This document shows positions 50,238-59,404 of a DNA stretch of 64,000 nt, piece by piece. The notes beneath the pieces were generated by a model. It did not search any database. It was given only the letters and a program-made list of their open reading frames with translations, and had not been told where the DNA came from. The translations under genes and the position numbers were made by a program. Every line of letters starts with the position of its first letter. Positions within the stretch are counted from its first letter, which is position 1. Origin of the DNA: Oscillibacter sp. (GTDB taxonomy: Bacteria; Bacillota; Clostridia; Oscillospirales; Oscillospiraceae); the NCBI RefSeq assembly GCF_028693505.1, contig NZ_JAQUVF010000002.1, forward strand, positions 1 to 64,000. The letters are read 5' to 3'.

Positions 50238-51941
50238 ATGAAAAAACTGCTTGCCCTTCTCACGGCACTGGCGCTGACGGCGGCACTGGCACTCCCGGCG
50301 GCCGCCGTGGGCGCGGACTATACCGATATTCCGCAAGAGAGCACGCTGCGCGGCGAGATCGAAAAGGCGGTGGGGTACGGCCTTATGAACGGCTATGACG
50401 CCGCCCGGTTTGGCTATGCCGACTCCATGACCCGCGCCCAGTTCACCGCCGTCCTCGTGCGCATGATGGGCTGGTATACGGAAACGCCCGCCGCCCCCAC
50501 GTACGCCGACGTGCCCGCCGCCCACACGTGGTACGCCGCGCTGGAAACGGCGGCGGCCCACGGCGTTTCGGATTTCACGTGGACGGACGCCGGCAAACAC
50601 TTCCGTCCGGACGCCCCTATTACCCGGGGGGAGATGGCGAAGCTCCTGGTGCAGGCGCTGGGGCTGGAAACGGCGGCGCTGTCCCTCAACTCCAGCAGCG
50701 CCATCCCCTTTTCCGACCTGAACCACCACCTGCCCTTTACCGACATCCCCTTCGGGAACGAGGGGTACATCTCCGTGGCCTATACCATCGGCATGACCAA
50801 GGGGACCTCCGCTACCACCTTCTCGCCAAATCTCACCGCCACCCGGGTGCAGGCGGCGGCCATGCTGGTGCGCGTGTATGAAAAGCTCCGCCACGAGACG
50901 GACTTCGTCCACGGCTTCTACGCCATCTCCTCTTACAGCCAGCTGGCGCTGACGGACTCCATGGACGCCGTCAGCGCGGGCTGGAGCCGGATGACCTGGA
51001 ACGGGACGGAGGCGCTGCTTTCCACCACCGCCGCAAACGGCAACGAGTACGCGGTGCCCTCCGGCTATGCGGAGGTGACGGACTATCTGGACGCCCGGCA
51101 GATCCCGCTGCACCTGAGCGTGTTCATGGACGCCTCCGACGGTGTGGGGAAGCTGCTTTCTTCCAAGAACGGGCGGGCGCAGGCGGTATCCCAGATCGTA
51201 AACGAGCTGACGGTGACCTATGAAACCGTGGGCAAAAACCCGTACAGCGGCGTCACCATCGACTTTGAGGGGCTGAACAGCACCTCCCGCGCGGACTTCA
51301 ACGCCTTCATCTCCGCACTTTCCGCCCAGGTCCACAGCCTTGGCAAAAAGCTCTATATCTGTGTCCAGCCCGTGCCCTCCACCAGCTCCGTTTACACCAA
51401 CAGCTATGACTACGCTACCCTCGGAACGCTTTCGGACAAGCTGATCGTCATGGCCCACGACTATGATCCCCGGACGCTGGAGAGCTTTGCGGGCGGCGCG
51501 GGGGATCTGGGCGACTATTATGAAAACTGCCCCACGGTGCCGCTTTCCTCCGTCTATCGCGGGCTGCGGGACGTGGTGGAGCTGGTGGACCCCGGCAAGG
51601 TGGTGCTGGCTATCAGCAGCCGGAACGTGGCGTGGCAGATCGACGGGGAGGGAAAGCTGGTCTCCGGCACGCCGGTGAGCGTGTCCCCGGAAGCCGTTTC
51701 CCGGCGTCTCGCGCAGCCGGACACGGAGACCGGCTGGTCCGAGGCGTACCAGCAGTCCTACGCCATTTACACCACGGAGGACGCCAGCCGGTATTTCCTG
51801 TGGTATCAAAACGACGACAGCGTTCGCATGGAGGTGGCCACAGCCCGGCTGCTGGGCGTGGACGGTGTGTCCTTCTGGCGTCTTGGCACGCTGCCGTCCT
51901 TTAGCGGCTGGAACTGGCTGGAGGTTTTGAAGGCGGCATAA
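50238..51941 (+). CDS. SLH-domain protein with GH18-type glycosidase domain
   Basis: The 567-residue protein has a signal peptide (residues 1-23), three SLH repeats (about 25-210, with MTRAQFTAVLVRMMGWY, TRGEMAKLLVQALG and TRVQAAAMLVRVYEKL), then a GH18 TIM barrel (about 230-560) with the catalytic strand YSGVTIDFEGLN, where Glu is the acid, LYICVQPVPS and DKLIVMAHDYDPR, and WYQNDDS late in the barrel. It resembles YaaH/SleL N-acetylglucosaminidases but is wall-anchored by SLH instead of LysM. GGGGAG precedes ATG 50238. Confidence 0.92.
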   Translation: MKKLLALLTALALTAALALPAAAVGADYTDIPQESTLRGEIEKAVGYGLMNGYDAARFGYADSMTRAQFTAVLVRMMGWYTETPAAPTYADVPAAHTWYAALETAAAHGVSDFTWTDAGKHFRPDAPITRGEMAKLLVQALGLETAALSLNSSSAIPFSDLNHHLPFTDIPFGNEGYISVAYTIGMTKGTSATTFSPNLTATRVQAAAMLVRVYEKLRHETDFVHGFYAISSYSQLALTDSMDAVSAGWSRMTWNGTEALLSTTAANGNEYAVPSGYAEVTDYLDARQIPLHLSVFMDASDGVGKLLSSKNGRAQAVSQIVNELTVTYETVGKNPYSGVTIDFEGLNSTSRADFNAFISALSAQVHSLGKKLYICVQPVPSTSSVYTNSYDYATLGTLSDKLIVMAHDYDPRTLESFAGGAGDLGDYYENCPTVPLSSVYRGLRDVVELVDPGKVVLAISSRNVAWQIDGEGKLVSGTPVSVSPEAVSRRLAQPDTETGWSEAYQQSYAIYTTEDASRYFLWYQNDDSVRMEVATARLLGVDGVSFWRLGTLPSFSGWNWLEVLKAA

Positions 51942-52026
51942 GCGCCGCGTGTCAGTAAGACGGGTTCAAAACGGACTCGCAGGCTGCGGCGTTCTTGTGC
52001 TCTTTTGTGAAAAAGATGAAAATAGT

Positions 52027-52055
52027 TTGAAATACAAGGCAGACTATACTATAAT
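52027..52055 (+). promoter_or_regulatory. Promoter of the ymfF-ymfH-lgt-folD run
   Basis: TTGAAA (52027-52032), 17 bases, TATAAT (52050-52055), 40 bases before the TTG start. Confidence 0.75.
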
Positions 52056-52094
52056 AAATTCCACGTATTTGAATTCCACAAAGGAGCTGAGATT

Positions 52095-53357
52095 TTGGAA
52101 GGAACCAAGCTCGCCGAGGGCGTGTATTTGACCTACCTGCCCGCGCGAAAATTCAAAACCAGTCTGCTCTCTGCCCAATTCGTCACCCCCATCCGGGAGG
52201 AGACGGCCTCCGCCTTTGCGCTGCTGCCCGCCGTTTTGCGGCGGGGAACGGTGAGCTGCCCCGATATGGGGGCGCTCTCCGCCCGTCTGGATCAGCTGTA
52301 CGGCGCAAGCATCGACTACACCGTGCGAAAAAAAGGGGAGAACCAGTGCATCGGCTTTGTCGCGAGCTTCATTGACGACAGCTTTGTGCCGGGTGGCGAA
52401 AAGCTTTTGGAGCCGGTTGCCGATTTGCTGGGAGAGCTGATCTGCGACCCCGCCACGGAGCGGGGACGCTTTGTGAATGCCTACTTTGAAACGGAAAAAG
52501 CCAACCTGATCGACGCCATCCGCAGTCTCATCAACGACAAGCGGGACTATGCGGACAGCCGCCTTTTGCAGCAGATATGCGCGGGAGAGCCGTATGGCGT
52601 CAGCCGCCTTGGCGACGAGGAAAGCGCCGCCAAGGTGCAGCCTCACAAGCTCTACGCTCTTTACGCTCAGCTCATCTCCACCGCCCGGCTGGAGCTGGTA
52701 TACAGCGGCAGCGCGGACCGAGAGCGGGTGGAGCAGGCGCTTCGCGCTGCCCTTTCCACCCTTCCGCGAGAGGCGGTCCGGGGAATTGCACCCGTCACGG
52801 CCCATCCTGCCCGAGAGGCGGCAAAGACCGTGGAGGAGACGCTGGATGTGACCCAGGGAAAGCTTGGCATGGGTTTCACCTGCGCCAGCGACGATACGGC
52901 GGCGCTGCTCATAGGCAACACCCTCTTTGGCGGCAGCAGCAACGGGAGACTCTTCATGAACGTGCGGGAAAAGCTCTCCCTTTGCTACTACGCCTCCTCC
53001 ACCTATCACCGGCACAAGGGACTCATCACCGTTTCCTCCGGCATCGAGTTTGAAAACTACCAGCGCGCCTATGACGAAATTCTTTCCCAGCTCGCGGAGA
53101 TTCAGGCGGGCCGTCTGGAGGACTGGGAGCTCCAAAGCGCCCGCTCCACGCTGCTCAACGCCTATGCGTCCATGGGAGACTCCCAGGGCAAGCTGGAAAA
53201 CTTCTATCTGGGGCAGGCCGCCACCGGACAGGAAGAAACGCCTGCCGAGCTTGCCGCCCAGGTGCGGGAAGTCACGCCGGAGCGCATTTTTGCCGCGATG
53301 AAAACGGTGTCGCTGGACACGGTTTACTTTCTGCGGGGGAAGGAGGCGGCAGAATGA
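52095..53357 (+). CDS. M16-family peptidase-like protein, inactive-type subunit (YmfF-like)
   Basis: The 420-residue protein starts at TTG 52095 behind AAAGGAG. It has the M16 fold (RLDQLYGASIDYTVRKKG, SNGRLFMNVREKLSLCYYA) but lacks the HxxEH zinc motif, as in YmfF subunits that pair with a catalytic YmfH. In Bacillus the pair is linked to elongation factor P modification in the literature. Its stop overlaps the YmfH start by four bases. Confidence 0.9.
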   Translation: MEGTKLAEGVYLTYLPARKFKTSLLSAQFVTPIREETASAFALLPAVLRRGTVSCPDMGALSARLDQLYGASIDYTVRKKGENQCIGFVASFIDDSFVPGGEKLLEPVADLLGELICDPATERGRFVNAYFETEKANLIDAIRSLINDKRDYADSRLLQQICAGEPYGVSRLGDEESAAKVQPHKLYALYAQLISTARLELVYSGSADRERVEQALRAALSTLPREAVRGIAPVTAHPAREAAKTVEETLDVTQGKLGMGFTCASDDTAALLIGNTLFGGSSNGRLFMNVREKLSLCYYASSTYHRHKGLITVSSGIEFENYQRAYDEILSQLAEIQAGRLEDWELQSARSTLLNAYASMGDSQGKLENFYLGQAATGQEETPAELAAQVREVTPERIFAAMKTVSLDTVYFLRGKEAAE

Positions 53358-54625
53358 AGCCGACGTTTTATGAGCGGATCGGAGAGTCCGTCCACCGGGA
53401 GACCCTTCCAAACGGCCTTGAGATCTGCGTGGTGCCAAAGCCCGAATACGCCAAGCAATACGCCTTCTTCGCCACCCGCTACGGCGGAATGGATACCCGC
53501 TTTTGCCTTGGCGGCAAGTGGCTGGATACCCCCGCGGGCATCGCCCACTATTTAGAGCACAAGATGTTTGACACCCGGGAGGGGAACGCCCTCCAGCAGC
53601 TGGCCCAAAACGGCGCGGAGCCGAATGCCTTCACCTCCAACGCCATGACGGGCTACTATTTCGACTCCACCGCCCACTTTGAAGAAAATCTGGAGATTCT
53701 GCTCTCCTTCGTCTCCGTTCCTTATTTCACGCAGGAGAGCGTGGCCAAGGAGCAGGGCATCATCGCCCAGGAGATCCGCATGATCGAGGACAACCCCGAC
53801 TGGCAGATCTACACCCGGATGATGCAGTCGCTCTACCGCACCTCCACCGCCCGGACCTCCATCGCGGGCACGGTGGAGAGCATCTCCCACATCACGGCGG
53901 AGACGCTCTACGACTGCCACAAGGCGTTCTACACGCCCTCCAACATGATTTTGACGGTGGTGGGCAACGTGGACCCGGTCCACATTGTGGATCTGGCCCG
54001 CCGCATTCTGCCCCGGGAGGGCGGCACGGCGATTCCCCGGGACTACGGGCAGGAGGGCGAAGCGGTCGCCCAAAAGGAGACGCGCCTTGCCATGGAGGTC
54101 TCCAGTCCTCAATTCCTCACGGGCTTCAAATGCCGCCCGGTGGAGGACGGGGAAGCGTATTTCCGCATGGCGGTTCTGGGAGACATGGCCTGCGATATCC
54201 TGCTGGGGGATTCCAGCCCGCTGTATCTGCGCATGTACGACGAGGGGCTTATCAACACCAGCTTCGGCGGCTCCTTCGAGATGATGCCGGGCGTTGCCTA
54301 CCTCTACGCCGGCGGCGACTGCAAGGACGCCCGCAGGGCCGCGGAGGAGATTTGCAAAGAGGCGGAGCGCCTTGGGTCCGGCGGCATCGACGAGGACTTT
54401 TACCAGCGGGTGCGCCGGGCGTCCTTCGGCGGCAATCTGCGGGGGCTGAACTCCTTTGAAAATATTGCCGTCTCGCTGACGGAGGGGTATTTCCACGGCT
54501 ACGACCCCTTCCGCTTCCCGCAGGTGTTCGATTCCATCACCAGAGACGATATCGCCGCGTTTTTGCGCGAAAACGTGACGGGGGAGCGCTCCGTCCTCTC
54601 TGAGATCGTGCCCAAGGAACCCTGA
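53354..54625 (+). CDS. M16-family zinc metallopeptidase (YmfH-like)
   Basis: The 423-residue protein has the inverted zinc motif HYLEH at residues 65-69 followed by KMFD, with the distal Glu expected in EQGIIAQEIRMIED, and the M16 second half FGGSFEMMPGVAYLYAGG. It should form a heterodimer with the preceding YmfF-like protein and degrade peptides. ATG overlaps the upstream stop, so translation is coupled. Confidence 0.94.
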   Translation: MKPTFYERIGESVHRETLPNGLEICVVPKPEYAKQYAFFATRYGGMDTRFCLGGKWLDTPAGIAHYLEHKMFDTREGNALQQLAQNGAEPNAFTSNAMTGYYFDSTAHFEENLEILLSFVSVPYFTQESVAKEQGIIAQEIRMIEDNPDWQIYTRMMQSLYRTSTARTSIAGTVESISHITAETLYDCHKAFYTPSNMILTVVGNVDPVHIVDLARRILPREGGTAIPRDYGQEGEAVAQKETRLAMEVSSPQFLTGFKCRPVEDGEAYFRMAVLGDMACDILLGDSSPLYLRMYDEGLINTSFGGSFEMMPGVAYLYAGGDCKDARRAAEEICKEAERLGSGGIDEDFYQRVRRASFGGNLRGLNSFENIAVSLTEGYFHGYDPFRFPQVFDSITRDDIAAFLRENVTGERSVLSEIVPKEP

Positions 54626-54655
54626 TTCCGTAGAAATAGAAAGGAAGAACCTGTT

Positions 54656-55741
54656 TTGAATTCTCTCACTGCATTAAAGGACATGCCCATCAGCTTTCCC
54701 GGTCTCTTCGGCGACTGGGCCTTCAATCCCGACCCCATCGCCATCCATGTGGGGCACGGCATTTACTGGTACGGCATCATTCTCGCCGCCGCCATGCTGG
54801 CAGGCTTGCTGCTTTGCATGAAGCAGGCCAAGCACTATGGCCTGACAGAGGACAACGTGATGGATCTGGTGCTGTGGGCCGTGCCCTGCTGCATTCTCGG
54901 CTCCCGCATTTACTATGTGCTCTTTTATCTGGACCTCTACCGGACGGCAAGCGGCGGTCTGGACTGGAAGCAGATCGTCTCCATCTGGGACGGCGGACTT
55001 GCGATCTACGGCACGGTGATCGCCGGCGTGCTGGTGGCCTTTTTCTACACCCGCCATAAAAAACTGAAGCTGGGAGCCATGACGGACCTCGCCGTCATGG
55101 GTCTGCTGCTGGGACAGGTCATCGGGCGCTGGGCAAACTTCATCAACCGGGAGGCTTACGGCGCCGTTACCACGCTGCCCTGGCGGATGAAGCTTTGGGC
55201 CAGCTCCATGATGTCCTTTGAAGTGCATCCCACCTTCCTCTATGAAAGCCTTTGGAATCTGGTGGGTCTGGCGCTGATTTTGTTTGTTGTCTCCAAGGGC
55301 CGCCGGTTCGACGGGGAGAACACCTGGTTCTATTTCCTCTGGTACGGCCTTGGCCGCTCCTGGATCGAGGGACTGCGCACGGACAGTCTGTATTTGTTTG
55401 ACTGGACCATCATGGGACAGCCCATCCGCGTGTCGCAAGCGCTGAGCATCGTGATGGTGGTCGTGGCCGCCTTCATGCTGATTTATAACATCCGCATCAA
55501 AAAGCACGCGCCGGAGGATCTGCTGGTCAATCAGGTGGCGGCCCAGGCGCTCCAGACGGAGCAGGATGCCCTGGGAGAAGAAAGCGTGCAGGGGGCGGAG
55601 TCCGTGGAAATGGAAGCGAACGTGGAAGCAGCGGAGTTCGTGCATCCGGAAACGTCCGCAGAAGCGGGCGCGGAGACGGAAGCCGCTGCAAAGATGCAGC
55701 CGGAACCGGCGGAGGAACCGAAACATGGCGATTCAAATTGA
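54656..55741 (+). CDS. lgt: Prolipoprotein diacylglyceryl transferase with long acidic tail
   Basis: The 361-residue membrane enzyme adds diacylglycerol to the lipobox Cys of prolipoproteins, the first step of lipoprotein maturation; this window alone encodes several substrates. It has seven helices and the Lgt signature GQVIGRWANFINREAYG with the essential Arg and Asn. TTG 54656 follows GGAAGAAC. The last 70 residues form an acidic, Glu/Ala-rich tail that most homologues lack. The folD start lies inside the last 17 bases. Confidence 0.93.
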   Translation: MNSLTALKDMPISFPGLFGDWAFNPDPIAIHVGHGIYWYGIILAAAMLAGLLLCMKQAKHYGLTEDNVMDLVLWAVPCCILGSRIYYVLFYLDLYRTASGGLDWKQIVSIWDGGLAIYGTVIAGVLVAFFYTRHKKLKLGAMTDLAVMGLLLGQVIGRWANFINREAYGAVTTLPWRMKLWASSMMSFEVHPTFLYESLWNLVGLALILFVVSKGRRFDGENTWFYFLWYGLGRSWIEGLRTDSLYLFDWTIMGQPIRVSQALSIVMVVVAAFMLIYNIRIKKHAPEDLLVNQVAAQALQTEQDALGEESVQGAESVEMEANVEAAEFVHPETSAEAGAETEAAAKMQPEPAEEPKHGDSN

Positions 55742-56570
55742 CGGAAAGGCGCTGGCCAAGCGCGTCAAAGAGCAGGTGCGCGAGGAAGCGGCGGCGCTTT
55801 CTCGCAAACCCGGCCTTGCGGTGATTCTGGTGGGGGAGGACCCCGCGTCCAAGGTTTATGTCCGGGGCAAGGAGAGCGACTGCGCGGAATGCGGCATCGT
55901 GAGCGTTTCCCACCGTCTGGCGGCGGACACGTCGCAGGAAGAACTGCTCTCGCTCATCGAGGCGCTGAACCGGGACGCGGCGGTGGACGGCATTTTGTGC
56001 CAGCTGCCCCTTCCGAAGCCCCTGAACGAGCAGCTTGTCATCCACTCCATTTTGCCGGATAAGGATGTGGACTGCTTCCACCCCTTCAACGTGGGAAAGC
56101 TCACGGTGGGGGAGGCGGGGTTTTTGCCCTGCACGCCCGCCGGCGTGATGGAAATGCTGCGCGCTTACGACATTTCCGTGGCGGGAAAGCGCTGCGTGGT
56201 GCTGGGGCGGAGCAACATTGTCGGCAAGCCCATGGCAACCCTGCTCACGCAGGCAGATGGCACGGTGACGGTTTGTCACTCCCGGACGCCGGATTTGAAG
56301 GCCATCACCGCCCAGGCGGACATTCTGGTCTCCGCCGTGGGGCGGGCCGCTCTGGTGGGGGCCGACATGGTGAAAGACGGCGCGGTGGTCATTGACGTTG
56401 CCATGAACCGGGACGGAGAGGGCAAGCTCTGCGGCGACGTGGATTTTGCCGCGGTGGAGCCGAAGGCTTCCTACATTACCCCCGTCCCCGGCGGCGTCGG
56501 CCCCATGACCCGGGCCATGCTCATGCGCAATATCCTCACGGCGGCGAAGGACCATCAGGGCCTTTTGTAA
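55725..56570 (+). CDS. folD: Methylenetetrahydrofolate dehydrogenase/cyclohydrolase
   Basis: The 281-residue bifunctional enzyme interconverts one-carbon folates. It has SKVYVRGKESDCAECGI with the catalytic Lys region, QLPLPKPLNEQ, VLGRSNIVGKPMA for NADP binding and YITPVPGGVGPMTRAML. ATG 55725 has GGAGG nine bases upstream, inside the lgt coding end. Length is normal. Confidence 0.97.
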   Translation: MAIQIDGKALAKRVKEQVREEAAALSRKPGLAVILVGEDPASKVYVRGKESDCAECGIVSVSHRLAADTSQEELLSLIEALNRDAAVDGILCQLPLPKPLNEQLVIHSILPDKDVDCFHPFNVGKLTVGEAGFLPCTPAGVMEMLRAYDISVAGKRCVVLGRSNIVGKPMATLLTQADGTVTVCHSRTPDLKAITAQADILVSAVGRAALVGADMVKDGAVVIDVAMNRDGEGKLCGDVDFAAVEPKASYITPVPGGVGPMTRAMLMRNILTAAKDHQGLL

Positions 56571-56582
56571 GCCATTGAACGC

Positions 56583-56625
56583 AAAAAAAAGAGCCGGTTG
56601 ACATAAAAACGTCAACCGGCTCTTT
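56583..56625. terminator. Bidirectional terminator between folD and thioesterase genes
   Basis: AAAGAGCCGGTTGAC and GTCAACCGGCTCTTT form a 15-pair stem with an A tract on the left and T on the right. Confidence 0.92.
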
Positions 56626-56672
56626 CTGATTTTCACCCACGTCTTTGCGGCGTGTTTTTCGGCCTAACTGCG

Positions 56673-57083
56673 TTAAAAATTCAGCTTTTCGTCCAGACGG
56701 TAAAAGGTAAAGGTGCCGATGCCCAGCAGCGCGTCCTCCTGATTGGTGACGCGCACGTCGCACACGCACAGCGTCCTGCCGGACTTCACCTCCCGGGCCT
56801 CCGCCGTCAGGGTGTCGCCGGGCTTTGCGCTGCGCAGGAAGTGGTAATTGCTGTCCACCGTCACCACGGCGAACCCCTCCGACGAGACGGCGGAGCCGCA
56901 GGCGGTGTCCGCCATGGAAAAATACACGCCGCCGTGGGGGACGCCCACAGGGTTCAAATCCTCCTGCGAGACGGTTTTGACGGTTTTGGCATAGCCATGG
57001 CTGATCTCCGTTACACGGATGCCCAGATGGCGGCAGAAGAAATTTTTGGCGTTGCGGTATTCCGCAAGCTTTTCATAGTCCAT
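56673..57083 (-). CDS. PaaI-like hotdog-fold thioesterase
   Basis: The 136-residue protein has the PaaI/YbgC-like motif NPVGVPHGGVYFSMADTACG (HGG followed by an acidic helix residue) and VDSNYHFLRSAKPGDTL. It should hydrolyse an acyl- or aryl-CoA. ATG 57083 is chosen with GAGGAG upstream; a GTG six codons earlier is possible. Substrate unknown; it is monocistronic. Confidence 0.9.
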   Translation of the reverse strand: MDYEKLAEYRNAKNFFCRHLGIRVTEISHGYAKTVKTVSQEDLNPVGVPHGGVYFSMADTACGSAVSSEGFAVVTVDSNYHFLRSAKPGDTLTAEAREVKSGRTLCVCDVRVTNQEDALLGIGTFTFYRLDEKLNF

Positions 57084-57205
57084 AGGGGAGACGCTCCTCA
57101 CTTTTCATTCTCCCCGTGAGTATACGCCATTTTGTGGGGAACGTCAATTTTTCGTGGCGGGTTTTGCGCAAAAGCGCCTTTGCCAAACGGTGAAAAGCCT
57201 TCGTC

Positions 57206-57976
57206 TCAGATGTGCTTCTTAATGGTGTTGATGGCGCCCTTTTCAAGGCGGGACACCTGCGCCTGGGAGATGCCCACCTCCTCGGAGACCTCCATCTGGG
57301 TCTTTCCCTCGTAAAACCGCAGCGAGAGGATGCGCCGCTCCCGGTCGTCCAGCAGCTCCAGCGCGTCCTTGAGGGCGATGCGCTCGGTCCACGTCTCGTC
57401 CGTATTCTTGGTGTCCCGGACCTGGTCCATCACGCAGATGGCGTCTCCGCCGTCGGAGTAGACCGGCTCATAGAGGGAGACGGGGTCCACGATGGCGTCC
57501 ATGGCGAACACCACCTCCTCCCGGGGAATGCCCAGCTCCTTTGCGATCTGCTCCACGGTCGGCTCCCGCTGGGTCTCGGCAATGAGACGGTCCCGGGCTT
57601 GCAGAATGCGGTAGGCGGTGTCCCGCATGCTGCGGGAGACCCGGATGGCGCTGTTGTCCCGGAGGTAGCGCCGGATCTCGCCGATGATCATGGGTACGCC
57701 GTAGGTGGAAAAGCGGACCGGCTGGTTGATATCAAAATTGTCGATGGCTTTGATGAGACCCACGCAGCCGACCTGAAAGAGGTCGTCGGCGTTTTCGCCC
57801 CGGCTGGAAAAACGCTGGATGACGGAGAGCACGAGACGCAAATTGCCCTCGATCAGCTCTCGGCGCGCCACCTGATCGCCCTCCTTGGTCCGGCGCAGAA
57901 GCGCCATGGTCTCCTCGTTTTTCAGGACCTTCAGTTTGGCTGTGTTGACCCCCGCGATTTCGACTTTGCCCTGCAT
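57206..57976 (-). CDS. sigG: RNA polymerase sigma-G factor (late forespore)
   Basis: The start at ATG 57976 gives 256 residues; Bacillus sigma-G is 260. It begins MQGKVEIAGVNTAKLKVL, the characteristic SigG N-terminus, then region 2 (NADDLFQVGCVGLIKAIDNF), region 3 and the region-4 HTH TQMEVSEEVGISQAQVSRLE. It drives SASP and germination genes in the forespore. A sigma-F-like promoter precedes it. The longer frame to 58234 overlaps the divergent gene and is not used. Confidence 0.96.
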   Translation of the reverse strand: MQGKVEIAGVNTAKLKVLKNEETMALLRRTKEGDQVARRELIEGNLRLVLSVIQRFSSRGENADDLFQVGCVGLIKAIDNFDINQPVRFSTYGVPMIIGEIRRYLRDNSAIRVSRSMRDTAYRILQARDRLIAETQREPTVEQIAKELGIPREEVVFAMDAIVDPVSLYEPVYSDGGDAICVMDQVRDTKNTDETWTERIALKDALELLDDRERRILSLRFYEGKTQMEVSEEVGISQAQVSRLEKGAINTIKKHI

Positions 57977-58011
57977 AAAAACCGCCCCCTGACCGTTTGA
58001 AACTTCCAAAT

Positions 58012-58041
58012 CAGTATTGCCGCAGACGAATTTTCCTATAC
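58012..58041 (-). promoter_or_regulatory. Sigma-F-like promoter of sigG
   Basis: On the minus strand GTATA (58041-58037), 15 bases, GGCAATACTG (58021-58012). It fits every fixed position of the sigma-F pattern GYATA-N15-GGnnAnAnTR. sigG is known to be first transcribed by sigma-F. Confidence 0.7.
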
Positions 58042-58088
58042 TGGAAGCTTTTGTCGCATTCTGGGCGCATAGGACAGTCTCACGGGCG

Positions 58089-58096
58089 CATAGAGT
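58089..58096 (+). promoter_or_regulatory. Possible sigma-E -10 of the ylmC-like gene
   Basis: CATAGAGT is identical to the -10 box proposed for spoIVA. The upstream GCATAGG is a partial -35 at 15-base spacing. Weak on its own. Confidence 0.3.
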
Positions 58097-58115
58097 GGCC
58101 GCAGGAGGGGTGTTT

Positions 58116-58400
58116 ATGCAGTGCAGGATCCGGGACCTTCGTTGTAAAGAGGTCATCAACATCTGTGACGGCTGCCGCCTGGGCTTTGTGGGGGACGTGG
58201 ATGTGCGGGTGCCGGAAGGGCAGGTGGCCGCCATCGTGGTCTACGGGCCCTACCGCTTTTTCGGCCTATTCGGCAGAGGAGAGGAATTTTACATTCCGTG
58301 GGAGTGCATCCAGCGCATCGGGGACGATATCATCCTCATCGACAAGCCGTTTCAGCGGCGGGAGCCGGCTGTGGACCGGAAACGGCGAAGAAAATTCTGA
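58116..58400 (+). CDS. YlmC/YmxH-family PRC-barrel sporulation protein
   Basis: The start at ATG 58116 with CAGGAGGGG gives 94 residues. MQCRIRDLRCKEVINICDGCRLGFVGDV and IPWECIQRIGDDIILID show the PRC-barrel YlmC/YmxH pattern (in part: KEVINICDGCRLGFVGDV). Family members are restricted to endospore formers; their molecular role is unknown. It diverges from sigG. Confidence 0.9.
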   Translation: MQCRIRDLRCKEVINICDGCRLGFVGDVDVRVPEGQVAAIVVYGPYRFFGLFGRGEEFYIPWECIQRIGDDIILIDKPFQRREPAVDRKRRRKF

Positions 58401-58469
58401 ACAAAGCGGTAAATTCCTAAAATATTGCGGGAATCTATGAAAATTTTACGCATTTTTTGGAAAAAATAC

Positions 58470-58499
58470 TTGCAATGGCAAGGGAAGTTGTGTTATTAT
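58470..58499 (+). promoter_or_regulatory. Promoter of rpsB-tsf
   Basis: TTGCAA (58470-58475), 18 bases, TATTAT (58494-58499). The leader to 58614 is about 105 nt and may hold an S2 autoregulatory structure, which I cannot confirm. Confidence 0.55.
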
Positions 58500-58613
58500 A
58501 TTTCAGCAATCCGCACGGCGTGTGGACTTTTTGTCTGTGCCTCGATAGAGGTTGGCAAAAGGGGCGAAACCGCCGGAGGTAAAACTAAATTTGATTTGGA
58601 GGAACTCAACACT

Positions 58614-59351
58614 ATGGCAAATTCTAACGTTGTATCCATGAAAGCCCTGCTGGAAGCAGGCGTCCACTTCGGTCATCAGACCCGCCGCTGGAACCCCAAG
58701 ATGGCTCCCTATATCTACACCGAGCGCAACGGCATCTATATCGTGGACCTGCAAAAGACCGTCCGGAAGCTGGAAGAGGCTTATAACTTCGTCCGTCAGC
58801 TCTCCGAGAGTGGCCAGTCCCTGCTGTTCGTCGGCACCAAGAAGCAGGCGCAGGACGCCATCCGCGAAGAGGCTGCCCGCTGCGGTCAGTACTATGTGAA
58901 CGCCCGCTGGCTGGGCGGCATGATGACCAACTTCAAGACCATGCGCACCCGCGTGGACCGGCTCAATCAGCTCAAGACCATGCAGACCGACGGCACCTTC
59001 GATATGCTCCCCAAGAAGGAAGTCATGAAGCACCTGGGCGAGATCGAGAAGCTGGAGAAGTATCTGGGCGGCGTGAAGGATATGAAGAAGCTCCCCGGCG
59101 CACTGTTCATCGTCGATACCCGCAAGGAGCGCAACGCCATCGCCGAGGCCCACAAGCTGGGTATTCCCGTGGTGGCTATCGCCGATACCAACTGCGATCC
59201 CGACGAGATCGATTACGTCATCCCCGGCAATGACGACGCCATCCGCGCCATCAAGCTGATCTCTTCCATCATGGCAAACGCGATGCTGGAGGGCAAGCAG
59301 GGCGAGCAGATCGAGGATGCCGCCGCCGAAAAGGCCGAGGACGCTCAATAA
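58614..59351 (+). CDS. rpsB: 30S ribosomal protein S2
   Basis: The 245-residue protein has [40 protein letters not shown] and [11 protein letters not shown], all uS2 signatures. A GGAGG site is 11 bases before ATG 58614. The C-terminal end is acidic. tsf follows after 53 bases, the usual pairing. Confidence 0.98.
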   Translation: MANSNVVSMKALLEAGVHFGHQTRRWNPKMAPYIYTERNGIYIVDLQKTVRKLEEAYNFVRQLSESGQSLLFVGTKKQAQDAIREEAARCGQYYVNARWLGGMMTNFKTMRTRVDRLNQLKTMQTDGTFDMLPKKEVMKHLGEIEKLEKYLGGVKDMKKLPGALFIVDTRKERNAIAEAHKLGIPVVAIADTNCDPDEIDYVIPGNDDAIRAIKLISSIMANAMLEGKQGEQIEDAAAEKAEDAQ

Positions 59352-59404
59352 TTTGATTCTGTGGGAGCATACGCTCCGATACAAGATACTGGAGGAAAGA
59401 AAAA

